Assembly (NCBI GenBank): GCA_035550595.1
Contig: DASZOV010000081.1
Coordinates: 1-12,692 of the forward strand
DNA length: 12,692 nucleotides
Direction of reading: 5' to 3'
From: CALFMR01 sp035550595
GTDB lineage: Bacteria > Acidobacteriota > Vicinamibacteria > Vicinamibacterales > SCN-69-37
Made by a program: the position numbers and the translations under genes. Shown piece after piece: positions 1 to 6,834 of the stretch. The notes beneath the pieces are model-generated. The model did no database searches and was not told the DNA's origin. It saw only the letters and a program-made list of their open reading frames with translations. Position 1 is the first letter of the stretch, and every line of letters starts with the position of its first letter.

Positions 1-45
1 TGATGGGCGGCGGCGCCAGCCAGGAAGATCGCGGCAACGGGGGCC

Positions 46-1692
46 TCACTCGACGAAGGTCACCTTGTTGATCTCGCGCAGCGTCGTCACGCCGTCGAGG
101 ACGCGCCCGACGGCGCACTCACGCAGAAAGACCATGCCGTCGTCACGGGCGGCCCGCTTGATCTCGGAGGTCGGGCGACGGTCGAGAATCATGTCACGAA
201 TGCGGTCCGACAGGTCCATCAGCTCGCAGATGGCCGTGCGGCCCTTGAAGCCCGTCCCGCCGCACTCGATGCAGCCAGCGCCTTCGTAGAAGACGTGCCG
301 CCGGGCCACCTCCGGATCGATCGCGGATTCAGCCAGCGCCTCGGGCGCAATCTCGACCGGCCGCTTGCAGTGTTCGCAGATGCGCCGCACGAGCCGCTGC
401 GCGAGCACGCAGTTGAGCGCCGAGACGAACTGATACGCCTCGACGCCCATGTTGAGGAAGCGCCCGAGCACGTCGATGACGTTGTTCGCGTGGACCGTCG
501 TGAAGACCAGATGGCCGGTGAGCGCCGACTGGATGGCGATCTGCGCCGTTTCCGGATCGCGGATCTCGCCCACCATGATCTTGTCCGGGTCGTGCCGCAG
601 GATCGATCGCAGGCCGCGCGCGAACGTCAGGCCCTTCTTCTCGTTGATCGGGATCTGCGTGATGCCGCGAAGCTGGTACTCGACCGGATCTTCAATCGTG
701 ATGATCTTGTCCTCGATCGATCGAATCTCCGACAGCGCCGCGTACAGCGTCGTCGTCTTGCCGCTGCCCGTCGGGCCGGTGACGAGCACCATGCCGTACG
801 GCTCGCGGATGTAGCGGCGGAACCGGCGCATCTCGTCCTCGGGGAACCCGAGGATGTCGAGCTTCAGCTCGGTGAACTGCTCGCTGATCGATTCCTTGTC
901 CAGGATGCGGATGACGGCGTCCTCGCCGTGCACGCTCGGCATGATCGACACGCGGAAGTCGATCGTCTTGCCGCGCACGCGCAGTCGAAACCGGCCGTCC
1001 TGCGGCACGCGCTTCTCGGCGATGTCGAGCTCGGCCATGACTTTGATGCGCGAGATGATCGTCGTGTGATGCCGCTTGTCGATCGACTTCATCGCCGGCT
1101 GCAGCACGCCGTCGATTCGGTACTTGACGACGACCGCGTCGTCCTGCGTCTCGACGTGGATGTCCGACGCGCGCCGCTGGAGCGCGGTGAACACCATCGA
1201 GTCGACGAGCCGGATCACCGGGCTCGCGTCCGACGTCAGCTTCTCGACCGTCAGGTTCTCTTCGCCGGTCTCGTCCTCGCGGACGATCTGGAGCTGGAAG
1301 CTTTCGGTCGCTTCCTCGAGCACGCGCTGCGAGCTCTCGCTCTTCTTCAGAATCGACTGGATCGCCGACGGCGTGCCGACGCACACGCGCACCGGCGTGC
1401 CGAGCTGCAGGCCGACGGCGTCGATCGTCTGCAGGTCGCGCGGATCGGACACGACGATGAGCAGCGTCTGGCCGTCGCGGCGGTACGGCACGAAGCCGTA
1501 GCGCAGCATCAGGTCGGCCGGGATCGTCCGGAAGAGCTCGTGGTCGATGTGGAACTCTTCGAGGTCGACGAACTCGAGTTCGTAGCGCGCGGCGAGCCGC
1601 CGCGCTTCGCGCTCCTCGCCCATCCGGCCGCCGGGCACGGGCGTCGTCGCGGGATCGAGAGTGACGGGCGTCGAGGATGGATGGTCGGTCAT
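46..1692 (-). CDS. gspE: GspE/PilB-family secretion or pilus assembly ATPase
   Basis: Cytoplasmic hexameric ATPase that powers pseudopilus or pilus assembly at the inner membrane, working with the platform protein encoded just upstream. The 548-residue length is normal for the family. Residues about 32-118 form a T2SSE_N/MshEN-like N-terminal domain, without an obvious RLGxxL c-di-GMP motif. The ATPase core shows Walker A GPTGSGKT (306-313), Asp box ITIEDPVEY (331-339), Walker B IMVGEIRD (372-379) and His box TGHLVFTTVHA (392-402). Two CxxC pairs (C439/C442 and C474/C477) are the usual zinc-binding C-terminal element. The ATG start lies 8 bp after the gspF stop, implying translational coupling; no strong Shine-Dalgarno is visible, and M24 is an alternative start because the first 23 residues are low-complexity. 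GspE and PilB share all these motifs, and no other T2SS or pilus gene is visible to separate them, so the system assignment is open while the family is certain. Confidence 0.95.
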   Translation of the reverse strand: MTDHPSSTPVTLDPATTPVPGGRMGEEREARRLAARYELEFVDLEEFHIDHELFRTIPADLMLRYGFVPYRRDGQTLLIVVSDPRDLQTIDAVGLQLGTPVRVCVGTPSAIQSILKKSESSQRVLEEATESFQLQIVREDETGEENLTVEKLTSDASPVIRLVDSMVFTALQRRASDIHVETQDDAVVVKYRIDGVLQPAMKSIDKRHHTTIISRIKVMAELDIAEKRVPQDGRFRLRVRGKTIDFRVSIMPSVHGEDAVIRILDKESISEQFTELKLDILGFPEDEMRRFRRYIREPYGMVLVTGPTGSGKTTTLYAALSEIRSIEDKIITIEDPVEYQLRGITQIPINEKKGLTFARGLRSILRHDPDKIMVGEIRDPETAQIAIQSALTGHLVFTTVHANNVIDVLGRFLNMGVEAYQFVSALNCVLAQRLVRRICEHCKRPVEIAPEALAESAIDPEVARRHVFYEGAGCIECGGTGFKGRTAICELMDLSDRIRDMILDRRPTSEIKRAARDDGMVFLRECAVGRVLDGVTTLREINKVTFVE

Positions 1693-1700
1693 GGTCGGCG

Positions 1701-2912
1701 TCAGCTCAGCGACGACAGCTTGAAGAGCGGCATGTAGAGCGAGAGCAGCAGGCCGGCGATCACGACGCCCATGACGACGAGTAGCGCCGGTTGGATGAGA
1801 TTCGAGAAGCGCTCGAGGCTCGTCTCGTTCTCTTCGTCATAGAAGTCCGCGATGCTGTTGAGCATGTCGGCGAGCGCGCCCGTCGACTCGCCGACTTCCA
1901 CCATCTCGATCGCGACGTGCGGAAACATCTTCTGGTCGGCGAGTGAGCCCGCGAGTGACGCGCCCTCGCGCACCTGACGCGCGACGGTCGTCAGGCCCGC
2001 GCCGATCGCGCGGTTGCCCGCCGCCTTTGCCACGACGTCGAGCGCCGAGACGAGCGGGATGCCGCCGCCGAGCAGCGTCGCCAACGTCCGCGACGTCTGC
2101 GCCGTCGCGAACCGCTGCGCGAGCGGTCCGAAGTACGGCAGCCGCAGAATCGCCGCGTGCAGCCGCGCCCGCGCGGCCGGCTGACGGAACCAGAGCACGA
2201 CCGCGGCGACGATCGCTGCGGTTCCCACGAGGAGCAGGCCCGCGCTCGCCGCCAGCCGCGTCGAAATGGTGACGACGATGCGCGTCAAGAGCGGCAACTC
2301 GGCGCCGTGGCCCACCTGGTTGTAGAAGTCCGCGAACTCCGGCACGACCTTGAAGACGATGAGGCCCACGACGACTGCGGACAGCACGACGAGGATCACC
2401 GGATAGATGAGCGCCGAGACCACGTGCGACCGCGCCGAGGCGAGCACCTTCATGTGCTGCACGTAGCGCCGGATGACCTGCTCGAGGCTGCCGCTCTTCT
2501 CCCCCGCCATGAGCGACGCCGTGTACACGCCCGAGAACTGCCCTTGCGCCTCGAACGCGTCCGAGAGCGACGTGCCGGATCGCACCCGCTCGTGGACGTC
2601 GTCGAGCGTGGCGCGGAACATCGGGTTGGGCGCGCGCTTGCGCAGGATGTCGAGCGACTGGACGAGCGGCAGGCCGGCCTTGAGCAGCGTCGCGAGCTCC
2701 TGATTGAAGACGAGGAAGTCCGACGTCCGTACCGTCCGCCGCCGCGGCAGCGCGAGCGATACCCGGCCCATGCGCATGCCGCCGGCCTTGGCCGAGAGCA
2801 GGTACAGGCCCTTCTCTTCGAGCTCGTGGCGGAGCCGTGCCTCGCTGTCGGCCACATAGGTCGACTCGGTGATCTGGCCGGTGGCCGTCGCCACTCTGCA
2901 GCGGAACTCCAC
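1701..2912 (-). CDS. gspF: GspF/PilC-family inner-membrane platform protein
   Basis: Polytopic inner-membrane platform protein that couples the assembly ATPase to pseudopilin or pilin polymerisation. The 403 residues match the family's usual length of about 400. The duplicated GspF domain is visible: repeat one spans about 66-190 with the signature GEKSG at 137-141, and repeat two spans about 270-393 with GESTG at 341-345. Three hydrophobic membrane segments lie at about 164-188, 219-241 and 373-394. The start is a GTG (2912-2910) supported by a GAGGA Shine-Dalgarno nine bases upstream. It directly precedes gspE on the same strand with an 8-bp gap, the standard pairing for these partners. The family call is secure; T2SS versus type IV pilus cannot be settled from two genes. 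Confidence 0.94.
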   Translation of the reverse strand: MEFRCRVATATGQITESTYVADSEARLRHELEEKGLYLLSAKAGGMRMGRVSLALPRRRTVRTSDFLVFNQELATLLKAGLPLVQSLDILRKRAPNPMFRATLDDVHERVRSGTSLSDAFEAQGQFSGVYTASLMAGEKSGSLEQVIRRYVQHMKVLASARSHVVSALIYPVILVVLSAVVVGLIVFKVVPEFADFYNQVGHGAELPLLTRIVVTISTRLAASAGLLLVGTAAIVAAVVLWFRQPAARARLHAAILRLPYFGPLAQRFATAQTSRTLATLLGGGIPLVSALDVVAKAAGNRAIGAGLTTVARQVREGASLAGSLADQKMFPHVAIEMVEVGESTGALADMLNSIADFYDEENETSLERFSNLIQPALLVVMGVVIAGLLLSLYMPLFKLSSLS

Positions 2913-2921
2913 GTTCGGTCG

Positions 2922-2926
2922 TCCTC
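2922..2926 (-). promoter_or_regulatory. Ribosome binding site for gspF (GTG start)
   Basis: Read on the minus strand, GAGGA sits nine bases before the GTG codon at 2912-2910. It supports this non-ATG start, which places MEFRC at the N-terminus as expected for GspF. Confidence 0.6.
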
Positions 2927-2988
2927 GTTGACCAGCTTAGACCGCAGCGGCCCGGAAATGGACGCCGCGATATTCGCAGCCGCCGCCC

Positions 2989-3642
2989 CTAGCGCAGCGC
3001 CGCCATGACGCGCTGCACGTAGGTGCGCGTCTCGCGGTACGGCGGCACGCCGCCATAGCGGACCACGGTGTCGGGGCCGGCATTGTAGGCCGCGACCGCG
3101 CGGCGGACGTCGTCGAACCGCTGGAGCAGGCGCCGCAGGTAGCGCATCCCCGCTTCCAGGTTCTGCTCCGGATCGAACGGGTCGTGGACGTCGTAGTCGA
3201 CCACGACGCTTGGCATGATCTGCATGAGGCCCATCGCCCCGCGCGACGAGACGGCCAGCGGCTGGTAGTTCGATTCCGCCGCGACGACCGCGTGTGCCAG
3301 ACGGCCGTCGAGACCGACGCGCGCCGCGACGCGATCGACGAGCGCGTGGATCGCGGCCAGGCTCGGCAGCGGCCGCGAGGCTGCCGGCGATGCGGCGAGC
3401 GCCTCGACCGCGGTGGCGTGCGCGTACGGCACTTCGTCTGGGAGCACTTCCGCGACCAGAGAGCCCGGCGCCCGGATTTCGCCGCCGCCCCGCATGACGA
3501 GGACGACCGTGTCGCCCTCGAAGCGGCAATCGTCGACGGTCATGGTGCGGCCGTTCGTCAGTCGCACGATGTCGGCCCGGGCCATCGCTGGCAAACCGAG
3601 CAGAACCGTGCAGGCGGCGAGGACGACCGTGCGGGATGTCAC
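2989..3642 (-). CDS. Secreted lytic transglycosylase, SLT domain
   Basis: Periplasmic enzyme predicted to cleave the MurNAc-GlcNAc bond of peptidoglycan non-hydrolytically. Residues 1-23 form a Sec signal peptide with a likely AxA cleavage site (ARA before D24). Residues 24-70 form a small beta-rich region with an LTNGRT motif, often seen before such domains. Residues about 95-215 are the SLT fold: catalytic Glu in AAES (E123), GLMQIMP (138-144), DPFDPEQN (154-161), AYNAG (185-189) and a C-terminal YRETRTYV (202-209). The start is GTG (3642-3640), ten bases after the upstream gene's stop. At 217 residues it resembles the small specialised transglycosylases that open the wall for secretion or pilus machines. 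Position just upstream of gspF-gspE supports that role, but the link is an inference. Confidence 0.9.
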   Translation of the reverse strand: MTSRTVVLAACTVLLGLPAMARADIVRLTNGRTMTVDDCRFEGDTVVLVMRGGGEIRAPGSLVAEVLPDEVPYAHATAVEALAASPAASRPLPSLAAIHALVDRVAARVGLDGRLAHAVVAAESNYQPLAVSSRGAMGLMQIMPSVVVDYDVHDPFDPEQNLEAGMRYLRRLLQRFDDVRRAVAAYNAGPDTVVRYGGVPPYRETRTYVQRVMAALR

Positions 3643-3652
3643 GACACCTGAA

Positions 3653-4570
3653 TTATCGTCCCTCGACGAACAGGTGATAGACCCGAATGCCGAGCTCGCG
3701 CGTGTCGACGCTCGGCGGATCGGCCACCTTGGGCACGAACGTCTTGTCGACGTTCAAGTGGAACTCGACCGTGTCTGCCGAGCCGAGCTGGGCTGCCGTG
3801 ATCGGCAGCCGCTTCAGGACGGCCACCTTGCTGTCGGCCGTGAAGGACGCCACGGGCTGGTCGCCGGCGAGAATCGTCACCTGTTGCGGGCCGGCGGGAA
3901 ACAGATCCGGCCGCGCGGCATACTCGACGTCCAGCGTGATGTCGCCGTGCGGGTTGGCGATCGACCAGCCGGCCGACGGCCCGGTCCAACGCCAGCTCGT
4001 CGTCGAATCGTTGGGATCGGCCTCGTCCGGGAACCAGCCGGTCGTATAAGAAATGAAGACGTTGTCCGAGCTCGGCAAGAGCTCGATCGTCCCGACCTTG
4101 TATTCACGCGCCATCGTCTGGCGATCGGCCGGGTCGGCGCCCTGCAGTGGCAGCCGCGTCTTCTCACGATAGAGCCCCACGCGTACGGTCGCTTCGCCGA
4201 GATACGGGACGACGGGCACGAAGCGCGTGCGCGTGTACTCGATCGTTTGCCCCGGCTTCCACTGGGAGGTCGGCGTCGGCGGTTCGTGGTCGTCGTCCCA
4301 CAGCGTCTGGCCATCGGCACTGATGACGTGCATGAAGACGAGATAGTCGCCGTCGATCGACGCGCCGGGCGCGACCGTGAAGCGATAACTGAGATCGACC
4401 GGGCTGCCGAGCGGCACACGCGATCGGCTCGCGTGGAACGCGACGGTGGCGACCGGTGGCGCGGTGTCGGCATGCGAACAAGCGGCGAGCTGCGCCGCGC
4501 CAAAGAGAATGGAGGCGTAGACCACGGTCCGGATTGTGCGGATCGTCACAACCGCAGAATCGTAATTCAT
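3653..4570 (-). CDS. Predicted lipoprotein of unknown function, two beta-rich regions
   Basis: I do not recognise a named family. A hydrophobic N-terminal segment (about 14-30) ends in a lipobox LAAC with the modified cysteine at C31, so the product is probably a membrane-anchored periplasmic lipoprotein. Residues about 40-170 look like a beta-sandwich with the pattern DDDHEPPTPTSQW and a following VGLY. From memory, a pattern like this (DH-PP-TS-W then VGLY) occurs in C-terminal soluble parts of membrane glycosyltransferase-like proteins. Residues about 190-305 form a second region with WRW (193-195) and a terminal DTRELGIRV, also of the type seen beside glycosyltransferases. It is the first gene of the minus-strand block, 10 bp before the SLT gene. 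A GTG eight codons in is an alternative start. Function unassigned; a carbohydrate-related accessory role is only a guess. Confidence 0.8.
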   Translation of the reverse strand: MNYDSAVVTIRTIRTVVYASILFGAAQLAACSHADTAPPVATVAFHASRSRVPLGSPVDLSYRFTVAPGASIDGDYLVFMHVISADGQTLWDDDHEPPTPTSQWKPGQTIEYTRTRFVPVVPYLGEATVRVGLYREKTRLPLQGADPADRQTMAREYKVGTIELLPSSDNVFISYTTGWFPDEADPNDSTTSWRWTGPSAGWSIANPHGDITLDVEYAARPDLFPAGPQQVTILAGDQPVASFTADSKVAVLKRLPITAAQLGSADTVEFHLNVDKTFVPKVADPPSVDTRELGIRVYHLFVEGR

Positions 4571-4598
4571 TGCCGCATGCTGTTCAATATGCTAGCCT
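4570..4598 (+). promoter_or_regulatory. Candidate promoter of the BMC operon
   Basis: A -35-like TTGCCG (4570-4575) is followed by a 17-bp spacer and -10-like TAGCCT (4593-4598), with an extended -10 TG at 4590-4591. Transcription would begin near 4605, giving a leader of about 30 bases. The same 64-bp gap must also hold the minus-strand promoter, where TAGCAT (complement of 4588-4593) overlaps this element. Predicted by pattern only. Confidence 0.4.
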
Positions 4599-4634
4599 TG
4601 CGGCGTTTTCGCCCTCCGTGATTCATCCAACGCT

Positions 4635-4916
4635 ATGACGGCAGACGCCCTTGGAATGATTGAAACGCGCGGCCTCATCGGTGCCATCGAGGCGGCCGAC
4701 GCGATGGTGAAGGCCGCGAACGTCGTGCTCATCGGCAAGGAGTACATCGGTGCCGGCTATGTCACCGTGCTCGCGCGCGGCGACGTGGGCGCGGTCAAGG
4801 CCGCGACCGATGCGGGCGCCGCGGCAGCGCGGCGTGTTGGCGAGCTCGTCTCGGTCCACGTCATCCCGCGTCCGCACGCCGAGGTCGAGCGTGTTCTCCC
4901 CAAGGGCGGCCGCTGA
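4635..4916 (+). CDS. Bacterial microcompartment hexameric shell protein (BMC-H, PduA/EutM type)
   Basis: Single-domain shell protein that forms hexameric tiles of a microcompartment facet. The 93 residues align without gaps, from memory, to PduA: ALGMIETRG (5-13), AIEAADAMVKAANV (17-30) and RGDVGAVKAATDAGAAAA (48-65). The inter-hexamer packing residues K26 and R79 (in VIPRPH) are in the same positions as in PduA. The central pore loop reads Y37-I38-G39-A40-G41, where PduA has K37-I-G-S40-G, so the pore-lining serine is alanine here. Residues 81-93 end in LPKGGR, typical of the family. No clear Shine-Dalgarno precedes the ATG. The aldehyde dehydrogenase follows 57 bp later and is probably cotranscribed and encapsulated. 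The family is certain; which compartment it builds is not. Confidence 0.97.
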   Translation: MTADALGMIETRGLIGAIEAADAMVKAANVVLIGKEYIGAGYVTVLARGDVGAVKAATDAGAAAARRVGELVSVHVIPRPHAEVERVLPKGGR

Positions 4917-4973
4917 GGCTGACGCGATGCGGCGTCTTGCCTTCGCCGTGCTGACAATGCGGTTCCGCGACAC

Positions 4974-6710
4974 ATGGCCGTCGTGACACCAACGGCCGAC
5001 CGGCCGTCGTCGCCCGCGGCCGACGCCGCACGGCGCTTGGCAGCGCGTGCGAAGCTCGCGGCGCCTGCGCTCGCCGAGCTCACGCAGGAACAGATCGATC
5101 GCCTCGTCGATGCTGCCGCGGCGGCCGTGCGTCCGCACGCCGAGGACTTGGCGGCACTCGCCGTCGAAGAAACCGGATTCGGCGTCGTCGCCGACAAGGT
5201 TCAAAAGAATCGCTTCGCGTCCGACCGCGTCCACGCGTTCATCCGACCGATGAAGACCGTCGGCGTCATCCATCGTGATGACGAGCGGAAGGTCGTCGAG
5301 ATCGCGGAGCCCTTTGGCGTGGTCGCGGCGATCGTGCCGTCGACCAATCCCACGTCGACGGCCATCTACAAGATCCTCATCGCGCTCAAGGCGCGCTGCC
5401 CGATCGTGCTGAGCCCGCATCCGTCGGCGGCGCGGTGCATCACCGAGACGGCGCGCATCATGGCCGACGCGGCCGCGGCAGCCGGTGCGCCGGAAGGCGC
5501 CGTGTCCTGGATGGAAGCCGTCTCGCTCGACGGCACGCAGGCGCTCATGACGCACCGCGACGTCGCCGTCATTCTCGCGACCGGCGGCATGGGTCTCGTG
5601 CGCGCGGCCTACAGCGCGGGCAAGCCGGCGTATGGCGTTGGACCCGGTAACGCGCCGTGTTTCGTCGAACGGACCGCGGACGTCGCCAAGGCGGCGTCCG
5701 ACATCATGACCGGCAAGACGTTCGACAACGGACTGCTCTGCTCGTCACCGAATTCCGTCGTCGTCGAGAACGCCGTCGCCGACGAATTGCGTCGCGCGCT
5801 CGTGGCCGAAGGCGCGTACTTCTTGTCGCCGGCCGAAGCGAACGCGCTGACCTCCGTGCTCATCACGCCGCAACGGTTGCCGAATCCGGCGCTCGTCGGC
5901 CGTCCGGCCACCGTGCTGGCCGAACGCGCCGGCATCCGCGTGCCGTCATCGACACGCGTGCTCATCGCCGAGCTCGGCGGCGTTGGGCGCGACTACCCGC
6001 TCTCGATCGAGAAGCTCTGCCCCGTCCTTTCCTACTACGTCGTCGCGGACTGGCGTGAGGGCTGCGAGCGCTGCAAACAGATCCTGCGCTACGGCGGCAT
6101 GGGCCACACGATGTCGATTCACTCACGCGACGAGCGGATCATCCTCGAGTTCGGCCTGAAGAAGCCGGCTTTCCGCATCGTCGTCAACACACCGACGACG
6201 CACGGGTCGATCGGACTCACGACGGGGCTGGATCCGGCGATGACGCTCGGGTGCGGCGGCTACGGCGGCAACATCACGTCGGACAACATCTCGCCGCGGC
6301 ACCTCTTGAACATCAAGCGGCTGGCTTACGAGTTGCGCCCCGCGCCACGCGCGGGATCCGCGGCGCCGCCAGTGCCGCAGCTCGCGTCCACACCGGTCGC
6401 GGCGCCGATGCCGCTACCGAAGGTCGCCTCGCTGCCGGTGACGCACGAGATCGGGGCGGCGGCCATCCGGCAGGAACTGGCGTCGTATCTGGCAGGCCGC
6501 GGCCGCTCGGCCCCAGCCGCTGCGACGCCCTCGCGGGATGCCGCGGCGAGCGCCGCGGTCGCTGAGTTCGTCTGCGAGGAGGATGTTCGGCACGCGATTG
6601 CGCACGGCCGCACGATTCTCGTCGGCGAACGGACGATCATCACGCCGTCGGCGCGTGATCTCGGCGAGGCGCGTCGCGTGTTCGTCCTCGACGGCTGGCC
6701 GCGTCGCTGA
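4974..6710 (+). CDS. CoA-acylating aldehyde dehydrogenase of a microcompartment, with long C-terminal extension
   Basis: Predicted to oxidise an aldehyde to its acyl-CoA with NAD+ and CoA, the core step of metabolosomes. Residues about 15-455 are the ALDH fold: cofactor-binding STNPTST (123-129), GVGPGNAPCF (221-230), catalytic cysteine C256 in FDNGLLCSSPN, and a C-terminal core with LGCGGYGGN (425-433). This resembles the EutE/SauS/AdhE acylating branch, which has CSS/CAS motifs, rather than hydrolytic ALDHs. The 578 residues exceed the usual 450-480. The extra 120 residues comprise a Pro/Ala linker (456-487), an amphipathic helix candidate (488-508), an Ala-rich linker and a terminal EutQ/EutT-like segment (530-574). 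No start lies upstream in frame; GTG at 4983 is an alternative to the ATG. It follows the BMC-H gene and ends before a terminator. The substrate is not determinable here because no lyase or alcohol dehydrogenase is adjacent. Confidence 0.93.
   Translation: MAVVTPTADRPSSPAADAARRLAARAKLAAPALAELTQEQIDRLVDAAAAAVRPHAEDLAALAVEETGFGVVADKVQKNRFASDRVHAFIRPMKTVGVIHRDDERKVVEIAEPFGVVAAIVPSTNPTSTAIYKILIALKARCPIVLSPHPSAARCITETARIMADAAAAAGAPEGAVSWMEAVSLDGTQALMTHRDVAVILATGGMGLVRAAYSAGKPAYGVGPGNAPCFVERTADVAKAASDIMTGKTFDNGLLCSSPNSVVVENAVADELRRALVAEGAYFLSPAEANALTSVLITPQRLPNPALVGRPATVLAERAGIRVPSSTRVLIAELGGVGRDYPLSIEKLCPVLSYYVVADWREGCERCKQILRYGGMGHTMSIHSRDERIILEFGLKKPAFRIVVNTPTTHGSIGLTTGLDPAMTLGCGGYGGNITSDNISPRHLLNIKRLAYELRPAPRAGSAAPPVPQLASTPVAAPMPLPKVASLPVTHEIGAAAIRQELASYLAGRGRSAPAAATPSRDAAASAAVAEFVCEEDVRHAIAHGRTILVGERTIITPSARDLGEARRVFVLDGWPRR
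6435..6503 (+). other. Candidate encapsulation peptide within the aldehyde dehydrogenase
   Basis: Residues 488-510 (PVTHEIGAAAIRQELASYLA and the next three residues) lie between two Pro/Ala-rich linkers. They can form a short amphipathic helix with I493, I498, L502, Y505 and L506 on one face and R499, Q500 and E501 on the other. Microcompartment cargo enzymes commonly carry such a helix at a terminus, joined by a flexible linker, to bind the shell. Assignment is by composition and position only. Confidence 0.5.
6561..6695 (+). other. Terminal EutQ/EutT N-terminus-like segment fused to the aldehyde dehydrogenase
   Basis: Residues 530-574 contain FVCEEDVRHAIAHGRTI then IITPSARDLG. From memory, the N-termini of EutQ (TANDIRAA, then IITPEARE) and EutT (TEAWLRA, then LTPSARELL) carry the same spaced pattern: acidic-xxR-xA, a short strand, then (I/L)TPxAR. 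No catalytic part of either protein follows. The role is unknown; interaction with shell or core partners is possible. Confidence 0.5.
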
Positions 6711-6722
6711 CGCGCGTCTGCG

Positions 6723-6745
6723 CGCGGCTGCACGGCCGCGTTTTT
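6723..6745 (+). terminator. Intrinsic terminator after the BMC operon
   Basis: Stem CGCGGC (6723-6728) pairs with GCCGCG (6735-6740) across the six-base loop TGCACG and is followed directly by five T residues. It lies 12 bp after the aldehyde dehydrogenase stop, closing the two-gene unit and separating it from mltD. Confidence 0.8.
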
Positions 6746-6769
6746 CCTCGTCCGATCCGACGAGTCTTG

Positions 6770-6778
6770 TGGTACCGT
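6770..6778 (+). promoter_or_regulatory. Candidate extended -10 promoter of the mltD-like gene
   Basis: TG-G-TACCGT fits an extended -10 (TGN-TANNNT). No convincing -35 is seen at 16-18 bp. An inverted repeat CTCGTC-N6-GACGAG (6747-6764) lies just upstream. The implied leader is about 50 bases. It is placed between the terminator and the next gene, where a promoter is needed. Confidence 0.3.
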
Positions 6779-6834
6779 AGCGGCGGTTTGGCATCGATGC
6801 GCACGCGCCCGTAAAGAACACGTCGAGCTCCTGC

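Noticed and set aside
1..49. Possible GTG start (complement of 47-49) overlapping the gspE stop, reading leftward out of the window.
   Set aside because: Only about 16 codons are visible, giving VRPPLPRSSWLAPPPI, with no recognisable motif. Another frame looks hydrophobic but has no ATG, GTG or TTG start. Too short to call.
295..1737. A 480-codon open frame on the plus strand across gspE.
   Set aside because: Arginine/aspartate-rich, low-complexity translation antisense to a fully supported GspE; typical shadow frame in GC-rich DNA.
4927..4986. A 19-codon frame (MRRLAFAVLTMRFRDTWPS) between the BMC-H gene and the dehydrogenase, overlapping the dehydrogenase start.
   Set aside because: No ribosome binding site and no similarity I recognise; it could be a coupling leader, but nothing supports that.
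4623..5555. A 310-codon minus-strand frame across the BMC-H gene and the dehydrogenase.
   Set aside because: Antisense to two clearly recognisable proteins and without any family-like pattern; rejected as a shadow.
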